NCBI RefSeq assembly: GCF_000503775.1
Contig: NZ_KI629782.1
Location: 1,480,045 to 1,544,044 of the forward strand
Origin: Brevibacillus panacihumi W25
GTDB taxonomy: Bacteria > Bacillota > Bacilli > Brevibacillales > Brevibacillaceae
Reading direction: 5' to 3'
Length of the DNA: 64,000 bases
The notes under the pieces: model-generated
What the model was told of the DNA's origin: nothing
The model's input: the letters and a program-made list of their open reading frames with translations, nothing else
The model's database searches: none
Program-made: the position numbers and the translations under genes
Shown: piece by piece, positions 17,532 through 26,353 of the stretch
How positions within the stretch are numbered: the stretch's first letter is position 1
How the letters are laid out: every line of letters starts with the position of its first letter

Positions 17532-19166
17532 TTGAAGCGCAGATGGTCTAGGTCTCATCTCTTTACCAGTCTTCTGCTCAGCCTGTCCTTACTGGCAGCC
17601 GCATGCAGCAGCACGCCCGCAAATCAGTCACAGGGAGAAACAAAACCACCCGAGAATACCCCAGCACAGAACGCCCCAGCACAGCAAGCCCAGTCAGCAA
17701 CGCCCACCGACACACTTTTCGTCGCCATCAACGCAGACCAAGGCACCTTGGACCCAGCCGTCACCTTTGACAACGGCGCATGGAAAATCACTTATCCTAC
17801 CTATCAGCGCCTGGTCGAGTATGACGGTGCCACTACCGAAGTGAAACCCGGACTCGCCAAGGAGTGGAAGGTGAGCGACGACGGACTTACCTGGACCTTC
17901 ACCCTGGCAGAAGGAAACAAGTTCGCAGACGGAACTCCCGTCACGGCGGAAGCGGTCAAATTTACTTTCGACCGCACCCTGAAAATCCAGAAAGGTCCTG
18001 CCGATGTCTACAATGTCATCAAGGAAGTAAAAGTAGATTCGCCGACCAGCGTGACCTTTGTTCTCAACCAGAACTTCCCGCCATTCCTCTCTACTCTGGC
18101 AGCCAACTACGGCGGAATCGTCAATCCGAAGGTCATGGAACAAGAAAAAGACGGCGACCTCGGCCAAAACTACCTCGCAAACAACACCATGGGCAGCGGC
18201 CCCTACCAACTCAGTGAATGGCGCAAAGGCGAATACATCAAGCTGACGTTGAATCCTCACTCCTCAGTCAAACCCGCAATCCAGAACGTCTTCTTCAAGA
18301 TCGTGCCTGACGCTACATCCCAACGACTGCAGCTCGAACAAGGCGAGATCGACATCGCCGAAGGAATTCCAAAAGAACAGCTGAAAGCCGTCATGGCCTT
18401 CCCGAACGTCGAAGTTCTGCAAGAGCCAAGCCTTGCTGTGGACTACGTCTACGTCAATTCCACCAAAGGCAATCCGGCTCTGCAAAATCCAAAGGTTCGG
18501 CAGGCTTTGAGCTACGCCGTCGACTACGATGCCCTGACCTCCTCTGTCCAGGAAGGCTTCGCGACCCAAATGCGCGGTCCGATTCCCAAAGGTCTCTGGG
18601 GTCATGACGAATCCGCACACCAATACAAGCGCGATGTGGAAAAAGCAAAAGCCCTGCTGGCTGAAGCAGGGGTCAGCAATCTGAAGCTCGATCTTCTGTA
18701 CTCGGACAACAAAGCATGGTGGGAGACCGAAGCACTGGCTCTGCAATCCTTTTTCGCAGATGTGGGTGTAACGCTCAATCTGAAAAAAATCGCCTACGCC
18801 ACCTCTCGCGAAATGATGGACAAAGGCGAATTCGACCTGGCACTCGGCGTCTGGAGCCCGGACTTCGGGGATCCGTACATGTTCATGAACTACTGGTTTG
18901 ATTCCAACAACTTCGGCCTCGCCGGCAACCGCGCGTTCTACAAAAATGACAAGGTGGACGAGCTCGTGCGCAAGGCAGCCCAGATCAACGACAAGGCAGA
19001 ACGTGAAAAGCTCTACAAGGAAGCGCAGAACATCGTCATCGACGAAGCGCCGTACCTCTATCTCTATCAGATGGATTTCCAGCTCCCGATCAGCAAGCAG
19101 GTCAAAGGCTTTGTGTTCAACCCGATGCTGGAGGGGATCTACAACCTCGCCGACATGTCCAAATAA
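17532..19166 (+). CDS. ddpA: Peptide-binding lipoprotein of the ddp-like transporter
   Basis: Extracellular receptor, 544 residues, solute-binding family 5. Signal peptide with lipobox AAAC (Cys25), a Gln/Pro/Ala-rich linker, then LFVAINADQGTLDPAVTFDNGAWKITYPTYQRLVEYDG and FADGTPVTAEAVKFTFDRTL. It uses a TTG start at 17532 with GGGGGT upstream. It is separated from ddpX by 68 AT-rich bases, then followed by permease and ATPase genes. The gene symbol rests on order and family; D-Ala-D-Ala as ligand is inference. Confidence 0.88.
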   Translation: MKRRWSRSHLFTSLLLSLSLLAAACSSTPANQSQGETKPPENTPAQNAPAQQAQSATPTDTLFVAINADQGTLDPAVTFDNGAWKITYPTYQRLVEYDGATTEVKPGLAKEWKVSDDGLTWTFTLAEGNKFADGTPVTAEAVKFTFDRTLKIQKGPADVYNVIKEVKVDSPTSVTFVLNQNFPPFLSTLAANYGGIVNPKVMEQEKDGDLGQNYLANNTMGSGPYQLSEWRKGEYIKLTLNPHSSVKPAIQNVFFKIVPDATSQRLQLEQGEIDIAEGIPKEQLKAVMAFPNVEVLQEPSLAVDYVYVNSTKGNPALQNPKVRQALSYAVDYDALTSSVQEGFATQMRGPIPKGLWGHDESAHQYKRDVEKAKALLAEAGVSNLKLDLLYSDNKAWWETEALALQSFFADVGVTLNLKKIAYATSREMMDKGEFDLALGVWSPDFGDPYMFMNYWFDSNNFGLAGNRAFYKNDKVDELVRKAAQINDKAEREKLYKEAQNIVIDEAPYLYLYQMDFQLPISKQVKGFVFNPMLEGIYNLADMSK

Positions 19167-19191
19167 AGCCGTTTGAAGGAGTGTTTTCCTC

Positions 19192-20196
19192 GTGAGACAA
19201 ATCATCACCAAACGCCTTGCCATGCTCGTGCTGGTCTTGTTCGGAGTGACGCTGATCACCTTTTTTCTCTCCCACGTCATTCCGGGCGACCCGGCACGAA
19301 TGATGGTCGGGCAGCGCGCCAGTGAGGAAACACTGCAGGAAGTTCGTCGTCAATTGGGCCTAGACCAACCAGTCTGGGTCCAATATTTTACCTATATGAA
19401 GGGGCTTCTTGCAGGTGATTTTGGCGACTCGATCCGTACGCAGCAACCTGTCATCAATGATCTGATTACCTTTTTCCCCGCCACGATTGAGCTTGCCCTG
19501 ACTGCGTTTGTCATCGCGATTGTCATTGGCATTCCCATCGGCATTCTTTCAGCCGTCAAAAAAGATACCGGCTGGGACCATGCGGGACGCTTCTTTTCCA
19601 TTGCAGGCATCTCGACTCCGGTCTTCTGGAGCGGCCTGGTCGGCATCCTGCTGTTTTACAAAGTGTTTAATCTTCTGCCCTCCAGCGGACGGATCGACCT
19701 GATGGTCACTCCTCCGCCGACGATCACCGGACTCTTCCTGGTGGACAGTCTGCTGACCGGGAACTGGGCAGCCTTTTCCAACAGTCTCTGGCATCTCATC
19801 CTGCCCGCTTGCACGCTCGCTTTCGCCCAGTTGGCTACTGTCACCCGCCAGGTGCGTGCCAGCATGCTGGAGGTGCTCGGTCAGGACTACATCCGCACAG
19901 CGCTTGCCAACGGCATCCACGGTCCGGTCCTGCTGTTCCGCTACGCCTTGCGCAATGCCTTGATCCCGACGATTACGGTAGTGGGACTCAGCTTCGGCTC
20001 GCTGCTCGGCGGGGCTGTTGTGACCGAGACGATCTTCGGCTGGCCGGGCATGGGCAAATACGTCGTCGAATCGATCGCCTTCCTTGATTTCCCGGCGATC
20101 ATGGGCTTTACCTTTGTGATCTCGCTTGGCTACGTCATCATCAATCTTCTGGTCGACCTGACCTACTACGCGCTAGATCCGCAAATCAAGGAATAG
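19192..20196 (+). CDS. ddpB: Peptide ABC transporter permease (DdpB/DppB type)
   Basis: Membrane subunit of 334 residues. It begins with a GTG codon behind GAAGGA and shows the OppB hallmark SHVIPGDPARMMVGQRASEETLQEVRRQLGLDQPV and an EAA loop near VLGQDYIRTALANGIHGPVLLFRYALRNALIPT. It lies 25 bases after the binding-protein gene and 12 bases before the second permease. Confidence 0.9.
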   Translation: MRQIITKRLAMLVLVLFGVTLITFFLSHVIPGDPARMMVGQRASEETLQEVRRQLGLDQPVWVQYFTYMKGLLAGDFGDSIRTQQPVINDLITFFPATIELALTAFVIAIVIGIPIGILSAVKKDTGWDHAGRFFSIAGISTPVFWSGLVGILLFYKVFNLLPSSGRIDLMVTPPPTITGLFLVDSLLTGNWAAFSNSLWHLILPACTLAFAQLATVTRQVRASMLEVLGQDYIRTALANGIHGPVLLFRYALRNALIPTITVVGLSFGSLLGGAVVTETIFGWPGMGKYVVESIAFLDFPAIMGFTFVISLGYVIINLLVDLTYYALDPQIKE

Positions 20197-20208
20197 GGGG
20201 AAAAGCTG

Positions 20209-21099
20209 GTGTCTGGTACAACGTTGAAAACCGAATCGATCGCCGCAGCTAGATCAACCAAGACGGTCAACCCCTTTTGGTACAAGATCCGCCGCAATCC
20301 GCTCACTCTTTTGGGCCTGTTTTTGCTCCTGCTGATCCTGCTGCTGTCGATTTTCGCGCCGCTGATCAGTCCATATGAGCCGACCAAAATCAATATTCCC
20401 GAGCGCTTTGCCCCGCCGAGCGCCGATCATTGGTTTGGCACAGATGAGGTCGGCCGGGATATTTTCACACGCATTCTGTACGGCGCTCGTCTTTCTCTCG
20501 GCGTCGGGGTCGCGGTCGTCGTCGGCGCTGGCGTGATCGGCACCATCATCGGAGCCGTCTCCGGCTATTTCGGCGGCAGGATTGATCAGCTCATCATGCG
20601 GCTCATGGACATCATTCTCGCTTTTCCTGCTCTCGTCCTGGCGATGGCCATCGCAGCAACGCTTGGTCCCAACCTGCAAAATGCGATGCTCGCCATCGCC
20701 ATCATCAAGATTCCGGTCTATGTCCGGTTGGCACGCGCGGAGACTCTGGCACTGCGGGAAAAGCTTTTTGTCAAGGCAGCCGTTACTTTCGGCATTCCTT
20801 CCTGGTTCATCATCGTCCGTCATATCATCCCGAACGCCCTGTCCCCCGTCATCATCCAGGTCACTCTCGACATCGGGGACGCGATTCTGCTAGTAGCTAC
20901 CTTGGGCTTTCTCGGCCTGGGCGCACAGCCGCCTACTCCTGAGTGGGGGGCGATGATCAGCATCGGCTGGAAATACCTGTTGGATTACTGGTGGTACCCG
21001 ACTTTTCCGGGACTTGCCCTTTTCCTGGCTTCTTGCGGCTTTAATCTAATCGGTGACGGCATCCGGGATATCCTCGATCCGAAAGCAAACCGTTCTTAG
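20209..21099 (+). CDS. ddpC: Peptide ABC transporter permease (DdpC/DppC type)
   Basis: Second membrane subunit, 296 residues. GTG start with AGGGGGA upstream. An N-terminal cytoplasmic stretch of about 35 residues precedes the first membrane segment; EPTKINIPERFAPPSADHWFGTDEVGRDIFTRILYGAR is the usual OppC external block and AETLALREKLFVKAAVTFGIPSWFIIVRHIIPN is the ATPase-contact loop. Confidence 0.9.
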   Translation: MSGTTLKTESIAAARSTKTVNPFWYKIRRNPLTLLGLFLLLLILLLSIFAPLISPYEPTKINIPERFAPPSADHWFGTDEVGRDIFTRILYGARLSLGVGVAVVVGAGVIGTIIGAVSGYFGGRIDQLIMRLMDIILAFPALVLAMAIAATLGPNLQNAMLAIAIIKIPVYVRLARAETLALREKLFVKAAVTFGIPSWFIIVRHIIPNALSPVIIQVTLDIGDAILLVATLGFLGLGAQPPTPEWGAMISIGWKYLLDYWWYPTFPGLALFLASCGFNLIGDGIRDILDPKANRS

Positions 21100-21111
21100 G
21101 GGTGATGTACA

Positions 21112-22080
21112 TTGCTGCTGGAAATCCATAATCTCTCGGTGGAGTTTGAATCCATGCAGGACAGGGTCAAAGCGCTGCAAGCTGTATCCTTCTCCATCGA
21201 CGAGGGCGAAATCGTCGGCATTGTCGGCGAATCCGGCTCGGGAAAATCGGTAACAGCGCTGAGTATCCTGGGCCTTTTGGAAAAGAACGCCCACATCTCC
21301 ACAGGTTCGATCTCTTATAAAGGAAAGAACCTGCTTTCCCTCCCGAAAAAGGAGTGGCAAAGCTTGCGCGGCAAGGAGATCGGCATGGTGTTCCAAGAGC
21401 CGATGACCGCCTTGCATCCCACCATGCGCATCGGCGATCAGCTCGCAGAGGTGATTCATCGGCACCGGAGCATTTCCTATAAAGAAGCGTACAGACAGGC
21501 GATCGCGAGCCTGGCCGAGGTGCAGATCAACGATCCGGAGCTGGTGGCGCGCAAATACCCGTTTGAGCTGAGTGGCGGAATGCGCCAGCGCGTCGTCATT
21601 GCCCTGGCGATGTCTGCCCCGCCCGACCTCTTGATCGCGGACGAGCCGACCACTGCACTCGACGTAACCATTCAGCATGAGGTGCTCAAGCTGATGCAGG
21701 AACTGGCGCAAAAGCGAGGCACCTCCATTATGCTGATCACCCATGACCTGGGGGTCGTGGCACAGGTATGCCAGCGCGTCGTCGTGATGTACGCAGGCGA
21801 GGTCGTCGAGACAGGGACGACGGAAGAGGTCTTGCACTCTCCTTGCCATCCTTATACCAAAGCCTTGATTGGCGCCCTGCCCGATCTGGCGGAGCAAGGC
21901 CAGCCTCTCTTGGCGATCCCGGGAGAGTCGCCCGACCTGCGCAACCGCCCTGATGGATGTGTTTTTGCGCCCCGTTGTTCTTGTTCGCTGCCCATCTGCA
22001 GGGAGGACCATCCCGTCCTGGAGCCTGCCGTCTCTGGCTCGCTGACCCATCAAGTATCGTGCTGGGGGAGGAACCAATAA
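21112..22080 (+). CDS. ddpD: Peptide ABC transporter ATP-binding protein (DdpD/DppD type)
   Basis: ATPase of 322 residues with [11 protein letters not shown] (Walker A), [14 protein letters not shown] (signature), [14 protein letters not shown] (Walker B) and the C-terminal cysteine cluster [14 protein letters not shown] of peptide transporters. TTG start at 21112 behind AGGGGTGA. It ends directly against the start of the next ATPase gene. Confidence 0.9.
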   Translation: MLLEIHNLSVEFESMQDRVKALQAVSFSIDEGEIVGIVGESGSGKSVTALSILGLLEKNAHISTGSISYKGKNLLSLPKKEWQSLRGKEIGMVFQEPMTALHPTMRIGDQLAEVIHRHRSISYKEAYRQAIASLAEVQINDPELVARKYPFELSGGMRQRVVIALAMSAPPDLLIADEPTTALDVTIQHEVLKLMQELAQKRGTSIMLITHDLGVVAQVCQRVVVMYAGEVVETGTTEEVLHSPCHPYTKALIGALPDLAEQGQPLLAIPGESPDLRNRPDGCVFAPRCSCSLPICREDHPVLEPAVSGSLTHQVSCWGRNQ

Positions 22081-22875
22081 ATGAACCCGTTGCTTGCCGT
22101 AAACGGCGTATCCAAGGAATACACGAAAGGCAATCACCGCTTCCAGGCCGTGTCCGGGGTGGATTTTGCCATCACCCGCGGAGAGACATTCGGCTTGATC
22201 GGAGAGTCAGGCTCCGGGAAAAGCACCCTGGGGAAAATGATTACCGGGTTGGAGCCACCGACGTCCGGAACGATCACCTATGAAGGGAATTCACTGTGGA
22301 ATGGCAACCGATTTAACCGCTTGAAGCCGGGCGAGATGCAGATCGTCTTTCAAGACCCGCAGTCGTCTCTGGACCCGCGCATGCGCGTACAGGCCATCAT
22401 TACAGAGCCGCTGCTCGCTTTGCCTGCGGCTGAGCGAAAAGAGAAGGGCAGCAGGGAACGCCTCCTAGCCCTGATCACCCGCGTCGGCTTGAAGCCGGAT
22501 CATCTGAACCGCTATCCGCACGAGTTCAGCGGCGGACAGCGCCAACGGATCGCCATCGCCCGAGCCCTGATCACCGACCCCAGCTTCGTCGTGCTGGATG
22601 AGCCTACCTCCGCGCTGGATGTCTCCGTACAGGCGAATGTGCTGAATCTCTTGCAGGAGCTAAAACGCGAGCGAAATCTGACCTATCTGTTCATCTCCCA
22701 CAACATGGCCGTCATCCGCTACATGTGCGATCGCATGGCTGTGATGCAAAAAGGCCGCATCGTGGAGATCGGCCATGTAAACGATATTTTCGTCAATCCT
22801 GTGGACAGCTACACGAAAACCTTGTTGTCCTCCCTGCCACAGCTCCATGAAAAAAAGGAGGATATTCATGTTTAA
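22081..22875 (+). CDS. ddpF: Peptide ABC transporter ATP-binding protein (DdpF/DppF type)
   Basis: Second ATPase, 264 residues, shorter than typical DppF because it ends soon after the ATPase domain and lacks the C-terminal cysteine-rich extension. Walker [10 protein letters not shown], signature FSGGQRQRIAIARA and Walker B FVVLDEPTSALDVS are intact. Its 3' end overlaps the start of the downstream regulator gene by eight bases, which indicates one operon. Confidence 0.9.
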   Translation: MNPLLAVNGVSKEYTKGNHRFQAVSGVDFAITRGETFGLIGESGSGKSTLGKMITGLEPPTSGTITYEGNSLWNGNRFNRLKPGEMQIVFQDPQSSLDPRMRVQAIITEPLLALPAAERKEKGSRERLLALITRVGLKPDHLNRYPHEFSGGQRQRIAIARALITDPSFVVLDEPTSALDVSVQANVLNLLQELKRERNLTYLFISHNMAVIRYMCDRMAVMQKGRIVEIGHVNDIFVNPVDSYTKTLLSSLPQLHEKKEDIHV

Positions 22876-23398
22876 CGGCGCAGAACTGAGAGAGATCCGC
22901 AAACAAAAACAATTGACGCTGCAAAATCTCGCTGACAAAACCGGCCTCAGCATGAGCCTGCTCTCTCAGATCGAACGCGGTCTGGTAGACCCGACGGTAG
23001 GAACCTTTTGGAAAATCTGCTCCGCTCTCGATGTTCCCATCAACCACTTCTTCCGGCTGAAGGACGATCATGATCCGCTCATCCGCAAAGGCATGCACAA
23101 AATCATTCATTTGAAAAACACCAATACCAAATACCATGTGCTGACCCCCTTGCAGGAAGGAAAGATCGAGTTTCTGCTGATCGAAATTGAGCCTGGGGAA
23201 GCGCTGGAGCAGGAGCAAATCTCGCATTCCGGGGAAGAGTGCGGCTACATCCTGCGCGGCGAGCTGAAGGTCCTGCTGGAAGACCGCGAGTACCATCTCT
23301 TTGAGGGAGACAGCATCGGCTTCAACAGCACGTCCCCCCATCGCTTCATCAATCCTGGCAATGCCGTCTCGCTGGCGATTTGGGCGCGGGCGACGTAG
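22868..23398 (+). CDS. XRE-family regulator with C-terminal cupin domain
   Basis: Transcription regulator of 176 residues. The N-terminal helix-turn-helix covers about residues 5-60 (ELREIRKQKQLTLQNLADKTGLSMSLLSQIERG) and a cupin sensor domain follows (about 100-175: HSGEECGYILRGELKVLLEDREYHLFEGDSIGFNSTSPHRFIN). The ATG at 22868 has an excellent AAGGAGGATATTC site inside the end of ddpF. Regulators of this architecture often bind small metabolites through the cupin and control their own operon; here the ddp genes are the obvious target. Confidence 0.88.
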   Translation: MFNGAELREIRKQKQLTLQNLADKTGLSMSLLSQIERGLVDPTVGTFWKICSALDVPINHFFRLKDDHDPLIRKGMHKIIHLKNTNTKYHVLTPLQEGKIEFLLIEIEPGEALEQEQISHSGEECGYILRGELKVLLEDREYHLFEGDSIGFNSTSPHRFINPGNAVSLAIWARAT

Positions 23399-23422
23399 AC
23401 AGCACAACCAGGAGCATAGAGA

Positions 23423-23458
23423 ATGCCCGCAGCTGACAAACGGCTGCGGGCATTTTTA
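23423..23458 (+). terminator. Terminator after the ddp operon
   Basis: Perfect 11-base stem ATGCCCGCAGC (23423-23433) / GCTGCGGGCAT (23443-23453) followed by TTTTT. It closes the plus-strand operon and lies at the very end of the convergent minus-strand gene. Confidence 0.92.
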
Positions 23459-24283
23459 CAAAAATTCCTCCGGCTCCATGGATGTCCATTGCTCGATTTT
23501 TACTTGAGGATTTTCTTGCAGATATTGCTTGACCAGTCTATACCCTTCAGCGTATCCAAACGCATAGGGAATCCGATCACTTCCAAACATCATTTCATTT
23601 CGAAGATTTCTATCTACAGAACCAAGACGTTTCATCAACTCTTCCCTTGCCTCTTCATAGCGATTATCGTAATTCGGGATGTAAGATGACCCCGGATAGA
23701 CAAGTTCCTGAAAATGCATGGCTTTGCCTTCGAAAAGCAATGCATCGAGCAGCGTAAACGGCTGGTAGGGATCAAAATGCTTCGCAGTCCACACGCTGTG
23801 ATGGTATTCATGGGCGACGGTACCTGCCAGCTCATGATCGGATCGAAATAAATACGGATTGTAGAACAGCAAAATCTTGCCGGAGCCAATGGTCAAGGCA
23901 CTGCTATTCCGAGATGTGGCCGGCATGATACAGACGGTGGTTTCTTGACCCGGAAGATAGTGCGCAGATTGAATCAGCGCTTCTTGCACGGTAGCTTTGA
24001 CCTTGATAAGGCTTTGCTGGTCATTTGTGATTTTTTCCAAATAAACCAATTCCTCAGGGGGTGTTTTTCTAACTTCGGCAAGCAAATGAAGATACTCACC
24101 GCCTTGAAAACATTCCTCCCAAACCGGCTGGAAGACCTTCTCTTCAAAGATTTCTTTTTTGGGCTTGTTTGGGTCGTTTTTTACAGCCTCCAGATATTCG
24201 GTTATTTGCTGATCAAGCAAAAGAACGGTAAATGCTTGCGTCGTGCCAGCGCGATGCTGAATGGAGAAGTTGTCTGGATGCAA
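23456..24283 (-). CDS. DUF2268 (YjaZ-like) putative zinc protease, uncertain 5' end
   Basis: A 275-residue protein with a zincin motif HEYHH in GTVAHEYHHSVWTAK, followed by LLDALLFEGKAMHFQE, the arrangement of the DUF2268/YjaZ putative Zn-dependent proteases. The only start in frame is a TTG at 24283 without a good ribosome site. Just upstream, the minus strand reads M-L-S-S-T-A and then, after shifting by one base in the AAA run at 24298-24300, C-S-S-D-G-L-H-P, which looks like a lipobox. The gene may therefore be a lipoprotein whose signal peptide has been frameshifted or displaced. Function is unknown. Confidence 0.65.
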   Translation of the reverse strand: MHPDNFSIQHRAGTTQAFTVLLLDQQITEYLEAVKNDPNKPKKEIFEEKVFQPVWEECFQGGEYLHLLAEVRKTPPEELVYLEKITNDQQSLIKVKATVQEALIQSAHYLPGQETTVCIMPATSRNSSALTIGSGKILLFYNPYLFRSDHELAGTVAHEYHHSVWTAKHFDPYQPFTLLDALLFEGKAMHFQELVYPGSSYIPNYDNRYEEAREELMKRLGSVDRNLRNEMMFGSDRIPYAFGYAEGYRLVKQYLQENPQVKIEQWTSMEPEEFL

Positions 24284-24587
24284 TCCGTCACTCGAGCAAA
24301 GCAGTCGAGGAAAGCATGGAATGAGATTAGGAATTTAGTGGTAATTAAAATTTTCAAAATTAATAGAACATACTGTAAAATAATCCACGAAGACAGTTTA
24401 TACTCCATCTGCAAAGGGTAATGGAAATTAGATATAGATCTGTCATTGATTTCCGTAATAGCAGGTAGAAAAAATAGGAGCCATTCCTGTAATGAATGAA
24501 TTTGGGGTTTGAATAAAAAAAGCACCTTCTGTAAACTGGGAAACGTTCCGTCCAAAGAACAATTACCCGTACAGGAGGTACTCCACA
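24284..24587. other. Non-coding stretch containing the left end of the IS110-family element
   Basis: About 300 AT-rich bases between the DUF2268 gene and the transposase. It should hold the left boundary of the IS element, but IS110-family elements lack conventional terminal repeats and I could not fix the junction. The AGGAGGTACTCCACA segment just before 24588 is the transposase ribosome site. No convincing gene was seen on either strand. Confidence 0.5.
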
Positions 24588-25883
24588 ATGAAGTATAAGC
24601 AATCGAAAAAGCAGAATCAACGTATTCAACAAATTACCGAATTAACCCTTGTTGTCGGTGCAGATATTGCCAAGAAAACGCATGTTGCCAGAGCTGTCGA
24701 TTTCCGCGGAATCGAGATTGGTAAGGACTGTGTGTTCGGCAATGACCATTCTGGCCTGACGAAACTCGTTTCGTGGATGAAGGAGCTTCAGCGGCAATAC
24801 GCCAAGACGGATATCATCTTGGGCATTGAGCCAACCGGACACTACTGGTTTCCACTGGCCGAATTTCTGCATCGAGAAAACATCAAAGTCGTTATCGTGA
24901 ATCCTCATCACGTCAATAAAAGCAAAGAACTTGAAGACAATTCACCGACGAAGAATGATTACAAGGATGCTAGGTTAATCGCTGATTTAGTTCGCAATGG
25001 CAAGTACAGCGAGCCCAAATTGCCTACGAGCGTTTATGCCGATCTTCGTATTCTCATGAACCTTCGAGAGAAGGTGATGGTGAACTTCGGTCAAGTCCAA
25101 CGGCGTATCCAGAACTGGCTTGATCGCTTCTTTCCGGAGTACAGCCTTGTGTTTAAAGATTGGGAAGGAAAGGCCTCGCTCATCACGCTTCGTGAATTTC
25201 CGACGCCACAGGAGATTGTATCGCTTGGCGCGAGTACAATCGTGAACCGATGGAAGGAAGACGTGAAGCGAGCGGTTGGCTCCAAACGTGCAGCGCAACT
25301 CCTACAAGCTGCCACAAACTCAATTGGACTTACCGAAGGGCTGACGGCGGCGAAAATCGAGCTCAAGGCCTTACTGGAACAATATGAACTATTCTCAAGG
25401 CAACTTGAAGAAATCATGGCGCAAGTGGAAGCATTGCTTGCACAAATTCCAGGTACAAATGAAATGCTGACAGTACCAGGAATCGGCGTTGTTACGCTGG
25501 CGGGCTTCTTGGCTGAAGTTGGTGATCTTAGCGGTTATGACCATGGGCAGCAGATCATCCGTCTTGCTGGATTTAACCTCAAAGAGAACAGTTCCGGCAA
25601 GAAGAAGGGCAAGTCCACGATTACCAAGCGTGGACGATCCCGACTAAGAGCCTTGCTATTTCGGGCGATGATGCCGATGGTCGCCAAAAACGCCGAATTC
25701 AAGGCGTTGCACCATTACTTTACGAAGCGAAGTCATAATCCGCTCAAGAAGAAGCAGTCTATAGTGGCACTCTGCGGGAAGCTCATTCGCGTACTGTACA
25801 CACTAGGCACGAAGTGCATTCCGTACAATGCGTCCGACGTATTAGGACCTGTACGCCAGTCCCAAATACAGATGGTAGCTTAA
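24588..25883 (+). CDS. IS110-family transposase (DEDD recombinase)
   Basis: Transposase of 431 residues. The N-terminal RuvC-like DEDD domain shows VVGADIAKKTHVAR, LGIEPTGHYW and KNDYKDARLIADL; the C-terminal half has the transposase_20 block PGIGVVTLAGFLAEVGDLSGYDHGQQIIRLAGF and KSTITKRGRSRLRALLFRA with the catalytic serine region. Full length with no frameshift and an AGGAGGT ribosome site, so it may be active. Elements of this family move by bridge-RNA-guided recombination; the RNA is upstream in the IS110 group and downstream in the IS1111 group. Confidence 0.95.
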   Translation: MKYKQSKKQNQRIQQITELTLVVGADIAKKTHVARAVDFRGIEIGKDCVFGNDHSGLTKLVSWMKELQRQYAKTDIILGIEPTGHYWFPLAEFLHRENIKVVIVNPHHVNKSKELEDNSPTKNDYKDARLIADLVRNGKYSEPKLPTSVYADLRILMNLREKVMVNFGQVQRRIQNWLDRFFPEYSLVFKDWEGKASLITLREFPTPQEIVSLGASTIVNRWKEDVKRAVGSKRAAQLLQAATNSIGLTEGLTAAKIELKALLEQYELFSRQLEEIMAQVEALLAQIPGTNEMLTVPGIGVVTLAGFLAEVGDLSGYDHGQQIIRLAGFNLKENSSGKKKGKSTITKRGRSRLRALLFRAMMPMVAKNAEFKALHHYFTKRSHNPLKKKQSIVALCGKLIRVLYTLGTKCIPYNASDVLGPVRQSQIQMVA

Positions 25884-26110
25884 ATTCAAACGATATTCTC
25901 GTTTCTCACAAGAGCTTGGAAGTAAACCAATGACAACAGAAGCACGGAGCAGCCGCAGGATCTATTCCGTAAGGGCAACGACCCAGTAAAGGAGCAAGAA
26001 GCGGCGTCCACACCTTGAGAGGCAGAACGAAGGAATGTAAGGGCGAAGACCCAGCGTGACATGGGAGGGTAAGCCGTCAGGGGAATGGAGTGGATATCCA
26101 AATGTGCGGT
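25884..26110 (+). ncRNA. Candidate bridge/seek RNA region of the IS110-family element
   Basis: Non-coding tail directly after the transposase. It contains two near-identical 18-base hairpin units, GTAAGGGCAACGACCCAG (25969-25986) and GTAAGGGCGAAGACCCAG (26037-26054), 16 of 18 positions the same, each able to pair GGG with CCC around a loop. Purine-rich single-stranded stretches lie between them. A 3' structured RNA is what IS1111-type members carry. That this stretch is the guide RNA is inference from position and structure only. Confidence 0.4.
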
Positions 26111-26353
26111 CATACGATTTACCAATAGATTGGAAAAAAGATTCGAATCTTTATTCCCGCCACCGGCTCATCCAGAAAAATATTCCATAATTACATGCTT
26201 CGCCCACTTCTCTGGAATGTTGATGGTTGAAAATCTAAGAATGAGTGAGCAAACGCGAGAAAACATTAATTTATAGTGGGAGGGAATGATAGGGAAACAT
26301 AGACAGCGTTCCATGGCTTTATCATGACATTTTGTACTAGAGGAGGACATATT
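26111..26353. other. Intergenic stretch before the chemoreceptor gene
   Basis: AT-rich sequence between the IS element tail and the chemoreceptor. It should contain the right IS junction and the chemoreceptor promoter. No gene or convincing repeat was identified; the AGGAGGACAT ribosome site for the next gene is at its end. Confidence 0.4.

Larger units (their letters stand above)
24530..26120 (+). mobile_element. IS110/IS1111-family insertion sequence, ends approximate
   Basis: Defined by an intact DEDD transposase gene and a downstream non-coding tail of a few hundred bases with repeated hairpins. Both ends are estimates, because the family has no clear terminal inverted repeats or target duplications that I could find. 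The element sits between the DUF2268 gene and the chemoreceptor gene. Confidence 0.55.

Noticed and set aside
18264-19280. 338-codon minus-strand frame across ddpA/ddpB
   Set aside because: Shadow of the binding-protein and permease genes; composition is not protein-like.
21046-22137. 363-codon minus-strand frame across ddpD
   Set aside because: Antisense to an intact ABC ATPase gene with all motifs; no ribosome site and no known domain.
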